64,000 nt of DNA from Chlorops oryzae (taxonomy: Eukaryota; Arthropoda; Insecta; Diptera; Chloropidae). Where the stretch lies: assembly GCA_020466095.1 (NCBI GenBank), contig CM035808.1:47842663-47906662 (forward strand), written 5' to 3'. The notes beneath the pieces are model-generated. The model searched no databases and was not told the DNA's origin. It saw nothing but the letters and a program-made list of their open reading frames with translations. The position numbers and the translations under genes were made by a program. Below are positions 1 to 10,659 of the stretch, in pieces (position 1 is the stretch's first letter; the number at the start of each line of letters is the position of its first letter).

Positions 1-130
1 ATCAAAAAATTGGAAGGTCGTTATAATCGTTGTATCGCTCTTGAAGGGAACTATGTTGAATAATAAAAACGAATTTTGACAAAAAAATGTGTTTTGCTTT
101 GTTAGACCGGGGACTTATCAGCCAACCTGT
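1..130. other. unassigned sequence
   Basis: A/T-rich sequence with no convincing ORF. It lies where the left end of the adjoining TIR element would be expected, but does not resemble the left end of the complete copy at 5444-6351. Confidence 0.4.
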
Positions 131-912
131 TAACTACCTGATGTTTGATATAACTGTCTCGAGGTTAAAGCAACTGTCAGCAGCGACTGGGAAAAAACAT
201 TTTTTTTTTGCTTTGACTTTTTTTATCTTCTTTTATTAATATTTTTTTTTAAATTTAAATTTTATATTTTTTCTTTATTTATTTGTTTCTATTTAAATCT
301 TTTTCTCTTTCATCTCTTTAAATTTTCTCGCCTCGGCCGAGCCTTGAACCGCTGACCTCCAACTTCGCTGGGCGAACGTCTTAACCATTACTCTAAACGA
401 ACGAATTTAATTTGTTGGCAAAATGCTCACTTGAGCTTATGGTTGCTCAAGTTTTGGGGAACGTGCTTAAGGAATTGTTTCACTCCCAAAATTTTTTGCT
501 TGAAAATGAACCATAAAAAAAAAAATTAAATAAATTAAAACCTTAAAAATTTAGGAGAAAATTTTTGTGTTCCAAAACAACTACACTCTGAACAAAAAAA
601 AAAAAAAAACCGTAATTAAAAAAAAAATTCAGAAAAATTCCCGCCGCCAGCAGGGATAGAACCCCGAAGCTCACGACTATCGAGTCACAGTTTAAATCAC
701 TGAGCTATCGAAACCTCCGGAGACGGTTGATCAGAATGCGAACTTATACGTCTAAGTGAACGAAAGCGAATTTGAGCATAAAAAGTAACTGTTTTTCAAC
801 TGTTCATTTGACTGCCTTTTTCAGTGCATTTAACGCGGAATACAGTTTATTTGACCACTCTTACTTTAACTGTTCTAAGTAGTTGATTTAACTGTTGTTA
901 TTTCTCTCGGTG
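131..912. mobile_element. TIR element with two tRNA-like modules, copy A (left end missing)
   Basis: Closely matches the complete copy at 5444-6351 from the motif TAACTACCTGATG onward and ends in the same terminal motif TTTCTCTCGGTG. The first 120 bp or so of the complete copy are absent. Reading the minus strand, two tRNA-like modules are visible: one around 335-405 with a box B-like GGTTCAAGGCT, the other around 640-715 with box A-like TAGCTCAGTG and box B-like GGTTCTATCCC. No transposase ORF is present, so it is non-autonomous. Confidence 0.75.
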
Positions 913-959
913 TAGCAAAGGCAATTATATTATATTTGAAATGACTTTTTGCAAAAATC

Positions 960-1163
960 GTGACGGCGTCTCTGCCGTGGTTTGTTGAGATGCGAGAGGC
1001 TCTAGGTTCAACTCCCAGCTGCGGTCGTAGATGTTTGTGTGGTTTTTTACGTTTTTGTTTTTCTTTATTTTCCCCATTGTTCGTGGTATCGCAACGGGCC
1101 AATGTGACTCACATGATGTGAGGCCCAAGTGTGTCGCTCTAAGCTAACCTTACCTAAACCCAG
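960..1163 (+). mobile_element. tRNA-derived SINE
   Basis: The head (about 960-1025) has a tRNA-like layout ending in the box B-like GGTTCAACTCCC. The rest contains GTGGTATCGCAACGGGCC and a tail of CTAACCTTACCTAAACC type, both shared with the SINE at 47233-47472 on the other strand. A short repeat, AAAAATC, flanks it (953-959 and 1164-1170) and is the probable target-site duplication. It is non-coding and would be transcribed by RNA polymerase III and mobilised by a partner LINE. Confidence 0.7.
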
Positions 1164-1170
1164 AAAAATC

Positions 1171-3468
1171 ATGGCAATAACAAACAAAACTTTAATTTAT
1201 GAAGACTTTAAAACTCTTAAGGTGGACAAAACTCCTAAATTCAAAATCTGGTTACCTGCCCTCACATCGCAATCTCGATCTCAAAGGCTTCAAAGTAACA
1301 AAAAAGCATATTGGAAGTCAACTTTTCCAGTGTGTCATCGAAAGGACGAGCTTTGAATATGTCTCTCTTTTGCGATCTACCATCTTGGAATCCTTTTTCG
1401 TAATGTCACCTTCAATTTTAGCTTTTAACAATGTGACATGCCAAATTTATATGAATCCTATCATAATATTTCCTCCTGGGCTGCTTTCTCATAACCATGT
1501 AGCCTGAATATGTTCTTTATTGCGTTTGTAACTTGTATCGTCCTTGGCAAGGTCAGAATTTTGTCTTTGATTAGATTTTTGGCCTTTTTAATTTATCGGA
1601 CTCCTTATGGACGCTGGAGTGGAGTCCACGAGCATGTTCATGTTATTTGGTCAGCACCGAAAATGATTCCAATTACGCATTCGGACACTCAATTAGTTTG
1701 TCAATTAAAGCATTCGTAATTAGTCTGTCGAAAAATAAGATTTAATGTCCCTGAAGTCCTTAAGCCTCTCAGTGGAAAAAGAGTTTCGTAATTAGAATCC
1801 TGTGCAGTCGATTAACGAAATGACCATAAAGAGAAGTACGTTTCCAATGAAACTCGAAATGTTTCGTTATTTACGGAGTTCAAGGAACAAATTGTCAGTA
1901 GGAGCTTCGAAATGATGAAATCAATTTGAGGCCTTTTACTTAAATTCAATCGATTGTGGTAAAAGAATCTTTGGTTTTTTTTTTCTTTCTCATATTAAAG
2001 TTCAGTTAAATGAATAATGAAATATATATTTCCTTTGTTGCGAGCTGATAAATCTTGATAGAAATGCAATATTGAAGCTTTAAAGCTCAAGAAAATCTTC
2101 GATTAAGCCATTTTAATTAATTTATCTATACATCTGCAATGCACGAACGAACTTTTCCATCGCAAACACTTGATCTTCATTAGTTTTTGATGGTCCATTT
2201 CGAAAAGCTAAGGTGAAGCCTTGAATGCCTTGAAATTACTAGCAACAAGAGCTCTTAACATCACTGATTTAATGTACATGGCTTAAAGTAAATAATCCCA
2301 ATGCATTGCTATTCTTGGCGCACAAACTCTGATACTCATTCGATTTTGTGTTCGTAATTAATAAATATGTACCGCATTCGAAATGCAAAGCCAGCAAGGC
2401 AGTGGAGAGCATGTAATCTGGGTCCCTGCCAGCATATTCAATTAGTGGAATTTGTATTTTCTTGCACCCTTTTAAAGTCGATTGAACTAGGGATTTGTAG
2501 TCATGATTTCTTAGAATGTCTGCTCTGTCCAGGTGATAGTCTAAGGAGCGGAAAAAGCAAAAATAAAAATCCTTACGTGCTGGTATAGTTAGTAAATCAG
2601 ACCGTTGAAAAAATCAAAATTTTGACAGAACTCGATTGTAATATTGAACAATACAACGATTCCTAACTTTTCGATATCACTTTTTTAGTAAAATTTCTCC
2701 TTCTCGTCAACATAGGCCTTAGTTTCAGGGATTACTTCATAATTCGACTTCAATTTCTTTCCAGTAAATACTAAGAATACAGAAACAGATAGAGTTCCAA
2801 TTGATTGCGGCTTAACAGGGCCAATATCATCGATTTGTCATTATATTTGGTAGATTGTGAGCTCACGCGGCACTCACATTGCACAGGGCTTCTGCATACC
2901 AAAGTGTTTGTGTAAAAACACTACCATTCTTTCCAATATAAGCTAGGTTGTGTTCTTTCAATTTGCGATCGTTCATAACCAATTTGTAGGTTTTTTTTTC
3001 ATAGAATATCAGCGTTTGTATCATTTGCGCTGATAAGACCACATGTATATTCAGCAATCCACTTATTTTTACTAATTGTCTCGATGGAGGAGAGTTTGGA
3101 TAATGATTAGCGGGCCATTGTTTGGTTGGCACTCTATTTTTCTTTTATTCTTTTTTTTCATCGAAACCAAATGCTTTATCAAAACTCGAAATTCACTTTT
3201 TTCCATTATTTTGATTAAATTTTTTTCAATAACCAAAGTGGATTCTATCTAACAAAATACTATAACTGACGAGTCAATAATTATAATAGGATTGCAATCA
3301 AATTTATGCGCATTTCGCTTGAAGGTTAGTACTAAAAAGGGTCGCAATTTTCCCCGTTCGCGTCTGTTTTCAGTGTACTTCCATGTTTACTTTATAAATA
3401 CATCCTGATGGTCATCGCAAAATTTCTAGAAGCTGTCTGCTTCTGTCAAACCTTTTTTTGCGACCTTC
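1171..3468. other. unique A/T-rich sequence, probably intronic or intergenic
   Basis: No ORF with recognisable protein content, no tRNA and no repeat that I can place. The ORFs here are short and low in complexity. Confidence 0.5.
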
Positions 3469-4440
3469 TCTACCCGACTCACTTTTTGTCGAGGGTATAT
3501 TGCGTTTGTGCGCAGCGGCACCAGAAAATTCCATTTGTGCGTCCATCTGTCTATCTATCTGTGTACAGTTTTCTTATGCTTTGTTCTCACTAGGCCGGGT
3601 TAGGGTTATCGGAGAAAGCCAGGGTATCAAATGTCAAAACACATCTAAAAAAAAATCATCTAACCCGAAAATATACTCTAGGTTAACATTTAACTCTGAG
3701 GTTAGCTCAGAGTTGCATTTGAAATATACAGTTACATTTGCTAACACCGAGTACAGAAACTGGGTAAAAATTTAATACGACACTGGCAGGAAGCTTTCAC
3801 GTGCAGAAAATGAGTTGATCACAAGTCGTGGAACGTTTTGTGATGCCGCTTTCACTATTAGCTCCATTAATCTTTTTTTGTTCCTGCGAACATTGCAATG
3901 CTCTTCTGATATTATTGCTTCCAATATTCCTTTGGCTTTTTCAGTTTCTTTAAACATTTCTAATAAAGCAAATTCGATTTTTAATTACAATTTCTCGATG
4001 ATATAACTTGCGCGTTTTTTAGTTTTCAAACTCCCAGGCCGGATATTATCGCATGCATGTTATGCAAACAGCGGCCATCTCCCAACAAACTTCATTAACA
4101 GTTAGGGTTAGTAATGCGAGTAGCCGCAGTATGAATTTTCACCACTCCGGAAGTAGTGCAGAAGTAGTGAACTTTCCGGCTGGGTCATATGACGTTAGTA
4201 AACCTTAACTCGCTCGAAGCTGATATGAACGCTTTGAGTTAAAGGATCGGGTTAAGAACTTAACTCCTATAGTGAGAACATAGCATTATGGACCTTTTCT
4301 TAGCGGACGGTTCCTCCAGTACTCAGGCCTGTTATCTGAAAATCTGAATTTTTCCAGGCACTTCAACTAAATATGAAATGTCTGAGCATTGGATTAAATT
4401 TCCAGATAAAGTTTCTTGTTCGTTTCCCAGAAAAGGTATT
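3469..4440 (+). mobile_element. DINE-1-like fragment, split by a MITE
   Basis: The left part (3469-3576) has the terminal motif of this window's main DINE family: a TACCCGACTC start, GAGGGTATATTGCG, then the GTCCATCTGTCTATC microsatellite stretch. The right part (4286 to about 4440) continues the same consensus with the GTTCCTCCAGTACT block. The 709-bp MITE at 3577-4285 interrupts it. Removing one copy of TTA restores the order seen in the other copies. Oriented with the TTATACCC end first. Confidence 0.65.
3577..4285. mobile_element. PIF/Harbinger-like MITE
   Basis: Imperfect terminal inverted repeats TGCTTTGTTCTCACTA (left) and TAGTGAGAACATAGCA (right) are flanked by TTA on both sides (3574-3576 and 4286-4288). 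A 3-bp TTA/TAA duplication is typical of PIF/Harbinger elements. There is no transposase ORF. It sits inside a DINE fragment, which confirms the boundaries independently. Confidence 0.75.
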
Positions 4441-4682
4441 ATTTGATATCCTCTTTGAGTTTATTTTCCTTGGAAGTTTTTCCTTGAATCGGAAAACCTG
4501 AGTTGTTTTCCCAAGGAAAACCCTGCATGTTTCCACACCAAATAGATTTCATCCAACTAAGTATACCTGCTGTCTGATTTCTCCACACTGCACAGTGCTT
4601 TGGTCCCATACATTCGATGGACACAAATAGAAAGAAGTGTCGTAGGGCAATGAATTTAGGCACAAGTCCCTAATATGACTTA

Positions 4683-5176
4683 TAGCATGTCCTCACTATA
4701 GCCCAATTTAAGTAATATCAGCGTTTTCGTAATTTCGCTTGAAATTAAGGAGAAGTTGCGTCATTTCGCCATACTGAAATCTGGCAAATGAAATAACCTT
4801 ATAGCATGTCCTCACTATAGCCCAAATTAAGTAAATTCAGAGTTTTCGTAATTTCGCTTGAAATTAAGGAGAAGTTGCGTCATTTCGCCATACTGAAATC
4901 TGGCAAATGAAATAACCTTACTATCGTCATTTCAACGAAATGATTCACCAAATTAGTATAAAACCGGATACAACTCTGATTTTTTAGTACATTTTGCTTG
5001 ATTCCTCTGTAAATGCATCCCTGGAACTTTGAATGAAATTTCGTTCATTTGAAATCTTGTAAACGGAAGGCAAATGAAATTACGATTACCGAAATTACGA
5101 CTATGTGGACGGGTTTGAGGTTGAAATAACGAAAACACCGAAATTACTTATTTTGGGCTATAGTGAGGACATGCTT
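4683..5176. mobile_element. PIF/Harbinger-like MITE with duplicated left end
   Basis: The ends TAGCATGTCCTCACTATAGC and GCTATAGTGAGGACATGCTT are inverted repeats, flanked by TTA at 4680-4682 and 5177-5179. The first 119 bp occur twice in tandem (4683-4801 and 4802-4920), with a few substitutions between the copies. The inner sequence repeats motifs such as CGAAATTAC and GAAATTTCG. No coding capacity. The TIR core CTCACTATAG also resembles the MITE at 3577-4285. Confidence 0.7.
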
Positions 5177-5443
5177 TTAATCAAGAAAATTTCAAAGTTT
5201 CATCAAAATTGACCCCGCCCACCACCCAACGCCCACCCAAATTTATTTGGCTATTGAAATGGATCTATTGCTACAAACTTCTTACCAATTGGAGAAAGAG
5301 CATATATACATATATGCGATCTTACTAAAAAATAATATTTCATTGATATGTACCCCTCCCACCAATAATTACGTTAAGTCTTTGCGCAGACAGTTTTGTT
5401 ATAAAAAGCGAGTGAGATAGAACAAAGACTTAAGACGCTTATA

Positions 5444-6351
5444 CACCGAGAGAAAAAGGTAGTTATATTAACTGAAAAAGCAGGTTAAAATAACCGAGTT
5501 CACCGTTAATTCTTTGCTTATGTGCAGTAGCGGTCGATTCAACAGTACAAACACAGTCAATAGGGATATAACTACCTGATGGTTGATATAACTGTCTCGC
5601 GGTTAAATCAACTGTAACCAGCGACTGGAAAAAAAAAATTATTTTTTGCTTTGACTTTTTTTTAAACGTTCTTCTATTAATATTTTTTTTTTAATTAAAT
5701 TATTATATTTTTTCTTTATTTATTTGTTTCTATTTAAAAATCTTTTTCTCTTTCATCTCTTTAAATTTTCTCGCCTCGGCCGAGCCTTGAACCGCTGACC
5801 ACCAGATCGCAGGGCGAACGTCTTAACCATTACGCTAAACGAACGAATTTAATTTGTTGGTCAAAATGCTCACTTGAGCTTATGGTTGCTAAAGTTTTGG
5901 GGAACGTGCTTAAGGAATTGTTTCACTCCCAAAATTTTTTGCTTGAAAATGAACCATTAAAAAAAATTAAATAAATTAAAATCTTAAAAATTTAGGAGAA
6001 AATTTTTGCCTTAAAAAACAACTACACTCTGAACAAAAAAAAAAAAATAGTAATAAAAAAAAAAAATCCAGAAAATTTCCCGCCGCCAGCAGGGATAGAA
6101 CCCCGAAGCTCACGACGGTCAAGTCACAGTCTAAACAACTGAGCTATTGAAAACTCCTGAGACGGTTGATCAGAATGCGAACTTATACGTCTAAGTGAAC
6201 GAAAGCGAACTTGAACATAAAAAGTGACTATTTTTCAACTGTTGATTTGACTTCCTTTTCCAGTGCATTTAACGGGGAATACAGTTTATTTGACCACTCT
6301 TACTTTAACTGTTCTAAGTGGTTGATTTAACTGTTCTTATTTCTCTCGGTG
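5444..6351. mobile_element. TIR element with two tRNA-like modules, copy B (complete)
   Basis: Perfect 12-bp terminal inverted repeats CACCGAGAGAAA, flanked by TATA on both sides (5440-5443 and 6352-6355). The duplication is short and A/T-rich, so it is only suggestive. Both ends carry many subterminal copies of a GGTTAAATCAACTGT-like motif in both orientations, as expected of transposase-binding sites. On the minus strand there are two tRNA-like modules: about 5775-5845 (box A-like TAGCGTAATGGTTAAGACG, box B-like GGTTCAAGGCT) and about 6080-6155 (TAGCTCAGTTG, GGTTCTATCCC). No transposase ORF. Superfamily not assigned. Confidence 0.75.
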
Positions 6352-6355
6352 TATA

Positions 6356-7944
6356 TATAAAGATATTGCTTGGGTGTTTTTGTGCAGTGTAAGCCTTTAT
6401 CTTTGGAATTGTTGCGCCGAATTTTTTTCAATAATCCGGAATTTTTTTTATACTTTTGCAACGACAAGTAACGAAGGTAAAGACTTATAAATGCATGCAT
6501 ATTTCTAACATATTCAAATGCAATCCTTTTTGGCCGAATTTAAAAATGTTTCTTTGCAAGGAAAACTTTAGTATAAAGGGCTCAACGCTGTTAAAGTAAA
6601 TTGAAAGGAAGTAACGAGCTCATTCTTTTGAAGAAAGGAAATCAGATTTGAAATTTCGATGACAGGTCGGCAGAAATATAGAAAATGTATGACGAAATGC
6701 AACCCTGTGAGTCCGATTACTTTTAATTAGCGTATGCGTTCAAGTAACGTAAGTTAGCCAAAGTACTTCTTTGTTTTTTCTACATGTGTTGTTTGGTATA
6801 GGAAATTTACTTGCTGCTTTAGAGCGTAGAGCCCTTAAACCATGAAACTATATATACCTTTTTAAAATTGTTGTTTTTCTTTATTTATTGATTCGAAGGA
6901 ACTCTTGTTTTTTCATTTCTAATTAGACAAATATATTAGACAAATGTATTTCAGTCAATGCAAACAAGTTCAGAAAAACCGCCCTCCTGTAAAATTTGCT
7001 TTTTGTCGCTTACGTCAATTTAGCGGTTATGGCTCGATATAAGGTATGTATTAAAAATATGAATAAAAAAAATCCGCTTGTCCCTAGTTATTTTTTACCC
7101 CATTAAAGTTTTGGGATTTTTTTACTATCAAACAAAAAATACAAGTAATTGTAATTGAAAAAATTTTGTAATTGGACTGCCCAGGTCTGATACTAACGAC
7201 GTTCACTAACGAAGGAAATAAATTCCAAAGTATTTTTGTGAATATGATAGTAAAATAATAAAAACTAGGCAAGCCAATATCTCAAAAATATTTTCAATTC
7301 ACCACTATGGAACCTGCAACTTCAATTATACGTTTAAAATTGCTTCTCTACTTGGTAATGAAAGCACTTTTGACAAGCACTTTACGTTCGCTTGCCTAGT
7401 GTGGTTGATCAAAAAGCACTTTCAGCAAGCAAAATTGTTCTTCATAGAAAGTTTTTGAGAAAGAAAACTTGATTCTTCTGGAATTAAAAGCGCTTTTCTT
7501 GCCAAGTGGGGAAGCACCTTAAGAGACAAATAAATAGATAAATAAATAATTTTGAGATTTTTTTATTGAAGGTAATCGGCGTCTTCTTACGTTCAATGAG
7601 CATCTATATGGGACGAAGGATTCATAGGAAAGGACTCTTCAATAGATATCCACTTATAAAATATTATTCTATCGATATTAAATTGAGAGTTAAATCGTTT
7701 CTCGTACGATTTTATTGCACACCTTCCCTTTGCAGAGTCGATTCCATGAAGCTAAAGAAAATCTTTGGCCTGTGATTTTCGCCTTTTGTTTAGTGCTTTC
7801 TGTACTCAATGCTCTTTGCTTTACTTTCTACTTGTAAATATTTCATGGTAAGCTTTGGCCATTTTCATTTTGTACTCCATACTCACTTTTTGTCGCCTTC
7901 CCGTGTGTACTGGCCTCACTTGTCTTCCTATTTGTGTTGCGTTC
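6356..7944. other. unique A/T-rich sequence
   Basis: No convincing ORF, RNA gene or mobile element seen. Confidence 0.45.
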
Positions 7945-8022
7945 CGCTCTCGCTCTCTCTCTCTCGCACTCTCTCTCGCTCTCTCTCTCTCTCGCTCTCT
8001 CTCTCTCGCTCTCTCTCTTTTA
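7945..8022. repeat. (CT)n microsatellite
   Basis: Near-uninterrupted CT repeats with occasional G. It produces spurious Ser/Leu-rich and Arg/Glu-rich ORFs on both strands. Confidence 0.9.
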
Positions 8023-8351
8023 TCTGTCCTTCTCCTGCTAGCCATTTTTCACACTGTGTAGCATGTGATACAAATTGCTGTATGACGACAAGGACGATGA
8101 CAAAGGGACCAAGCAAACGAGGGCAAATGTTTCGGCAATAAATTAAATAGAAACTATAACTTTATTTAATGTTATTAAATTATAACATCGAAGCGCTTGT
8201 TGTGCACACGTACGCATACACATATAACTAAATATCCGTATAGCTGCCTGTATGTTTTCCTCCAGTCTATTTATGGACGCTCCATGTTAGGGGCAAAGAT
8301 TCTTTTATGTCCACTAAATGACAGCGTTCCCTTTATATTCTTTCTATTTTT

Positions 8352-8385
<34 letters not shown>

Positions 8386-8488
8386 TCTATCTATCGTTTT
8401 TTATATGTTTTACTTAAAAGTTTGTACATTCGATTGTATTGTATTTAGGTGCATTAAGTTGTACATGCACACATACATACATACATAC
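8352..8488. repeat. (CT)n-(CA)n microsatellite and nearby (ACAT)n run
   Basis: A CT run passes into about 24 bp of CA repeats ending near 8385. A short CATA run lies at 8465-8488. Non-coding. Confidence 0.85.
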
Positions 8489-10235
8489 GTTTGTTTCCGT
8501 TGCTTCGCTGAATGTAATAAACAACATTTGAGCTATTGATTGACGATTTTTTACCTCACTCGTTTCTGTGCTTTCCGATGCTTTTGGTTGCCACATAAAA
8601 TGCTTGGGTGGCTTGATAAATCTATTGTCGTTCGACATTCGTAATTGACTAAAACTGATTAAAATGTATCGTGTGGAATTTATTATGTTTACACAGATTA
8701 TTTTTCGCCCCCTCCTGCCCCCTTTGAGAAGATATTAAAATGAATTTAGGACGCTTGCGAGAGCATTGTGATTAATTAAAACAGGAAAAATCGTCCATTT
8801 AAGAAAATTAATTACTATTGAATAGCAAAAAAATATTTTTATTTGTTCGAATCTGTGTAGTTTATTATAAGCCTCAAGGGGATTTTCTTTTTGAAGAATT
8901 TTAAAAACGGTCGGTGGTGTTGTGGAATCCGACAATTGTTGGAATCAGATTTCAAATCGATAATGTTTTCGTTTTGGTGCTGTAGAAGCAGACTATTGGT
9001 TTTGAAACCGGTTTCGTTTTCTCCAGTCGCTTTTATATCGTTTTAAGGTGTTACAGAAACGGATTTACCGATTTGAATGTCTGATTTAAAACGAGCAACT
9101 TTAGTTGACAGAATCGGTCGACAGTGTGCGCGCTGAATTATTTGCGCGTGGTTTTTTTTTTATGGTAGAAATGTAAGTAAATGCACTTCGATACCTCGAG
9201 CTGATCGCTCTTATCCCTTAAAAAACTTCGCATTGCCTTCCGGCCCATTCCGGCCCGTTCCTACCTTTTCCAAATTTCGCAACATCAAGAACCCATTTAC
9301 TGCAGAATACTTGATCTTATTTTTAACAAAAATTTTAGTTTTTGCTTAATATGAATATTTTTTTATGACGCTAAAATAGCTATTTCATTTGTCGGCTTTC
9401 CTATCTTCAAAAATTTATTTTGCTGATTTTTATATTTTTAAAGCATACTTTATGGGGCAAAACAAAATTTCTGATTAAGTTAAGCCAAGCGCGGACTGGC
9501 CAACCGGGCAACTAAGCGAATGCCCGATGGGCCCTCAAGGTAGGGGTTCCTCATTTGAAAGATACATTTGAAATTATATGCATACTCCCCCACGTCTCTT
9601 GAGTCTATTGAGTACTGAAATTAAAAAAAAATACACCTGATGGGTGGATTAAGTTAAGTTAGAATGAGATTTAAAAACTTTTTGTTAGTTTCCGTAAGGA
9701 GAGATTCAACAAATAAAGCAATAAGGTATGTTAAAAACAAAAAGTGCTGAAATTTGATGTAGTAGAGAACCAATTTTTAACCACCAGAGCCCTTCGTACG
9801 ATTTTTTTATTACGAATAATTTTTTTAATACAATAAATTGATGAATGCTTCGGCCCCTGGCGTTCAGAGGTACTCAAGTAAAAATTTTTGTTTCCCCAAA
9901 AAGCCATTTTTTGTTTTTTGTTAATTCTTAAATTGCGTCCCAGTTATTTGCTTTTAAACAAAATTCCTAAGTATATAGTATAGTATAGTTCCAGTACGGG
10001 CCTGAGTTAAGCGAGGTTGAACTTCAAACCGCTTTTCTAACTTCAAAAAAATTCATATTGAAGTTAATAATAATTTGAATCTTAACTTTATGTGAGTTGA
10101 ACAAAATTTTTTCTCCATAAATTATGATTTAAATTTATAAAAGTCAACAAAATAAGTGCTCGGTTCAGCCCGGTTCATAGCACTGTCTGAAATCGATATT
10201 GATTTCAGCTCTAATTCTAATCTAATTCTGTGTTG
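8489..10235. other. unique sequence, with a possible decayed hAT end
   Basis: Mostly A/T-rich with no gene. At about 9490-9540 the motif GCGGACTGGCCAACCGGGCA with GCCCGATGGGCC resembles ends of widespread hAT repeats, but no partner end or duplication was found. Confidence 0.35.
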
Positions 10236-10249
10236 GTTACCATAACAAC
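10236..10249 (+). promoter_or_regulatory. X-box-like RFX binding site
   Basis: GTTACCATAACAAC fits the symmetrical RFX consensus GTHNYYATRRNAAC at every position. In flies, RFX sites of this kind lie upstream of ciliary and sensory-neuron genes. It is 132 bp before the ATG of the small ORF at 10381. By rough count such a match is expected about 0.2-0.4 times by chance in 64 kb, so on its own it is only suggestive. Confidence 0.4.
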
Positions 10250-10380
10250 CTAGGAACGAAGTCGTAACCTACAACATACACTTTATTTTAAAAAATATTA
10301 GCCTCAATACTAGAAAGCAGGCAGAGTTTTGACGACATATAGGTACAATCGAAAAAAAAAGAAGTTTACAAATCCAAGTT

Positions 10381-10632
10381 ATGAATATTCATCCTCCTAA
10401 AAGTACTGGGAACAAACTACTTTTTAATATTGCAGCAACTAAAATGAACCAAAACTCGAACATTCCTCGAACATTCCTTCGACACCCCAAATGCGCTATA
10501 GTCAATCTAGAAAAGCTAATGATTTGTGGATTTAGGTCGTATTCCTTACAATCGTTGAGAGACATAAGTCCCTTGAGATTTGTTTCAAGCTCCCAACGTA
10601 GAATCGCACATATGTTTTTCTTGCCCGAATAA
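10381..10632 (+). CDS. candidate 83-aa protein, function unknown
   Basis: I do not recognise this protein. The ORF begins with ATG, encodes 83 residues of mixed composition (not a simple repeat) with several basic residues, and ends in TAA that overlaps a possible AATAAA polyadenylation signal (10630-10635), with another near 10656. An exact X-box match lies 132 bp upstream, so a cilium- or sperm-related transcript is conceivable, but that is inference. No signal peptide or membrane segment is evident. It could also be a chance ORF. Confidence 0.3.
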   Translation: MNIHPPKSTGNKLLFNIAATKMNQNSNIPRTFLRHPKCAIVNLEKLMICGFRSYSLQSLRDISPLRFVSSSQRRIAHMFFLPE

Positions 10633-10659
10633 TAAAACAACAAAAAAACATACATCAAT

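Noticed and set aside
7809..8141. Overlapping Ser/Leu-rich and Arg/Glu-rich ORFs
   Set aside because: They are translations of the (CT)n microsatellite on both strands.
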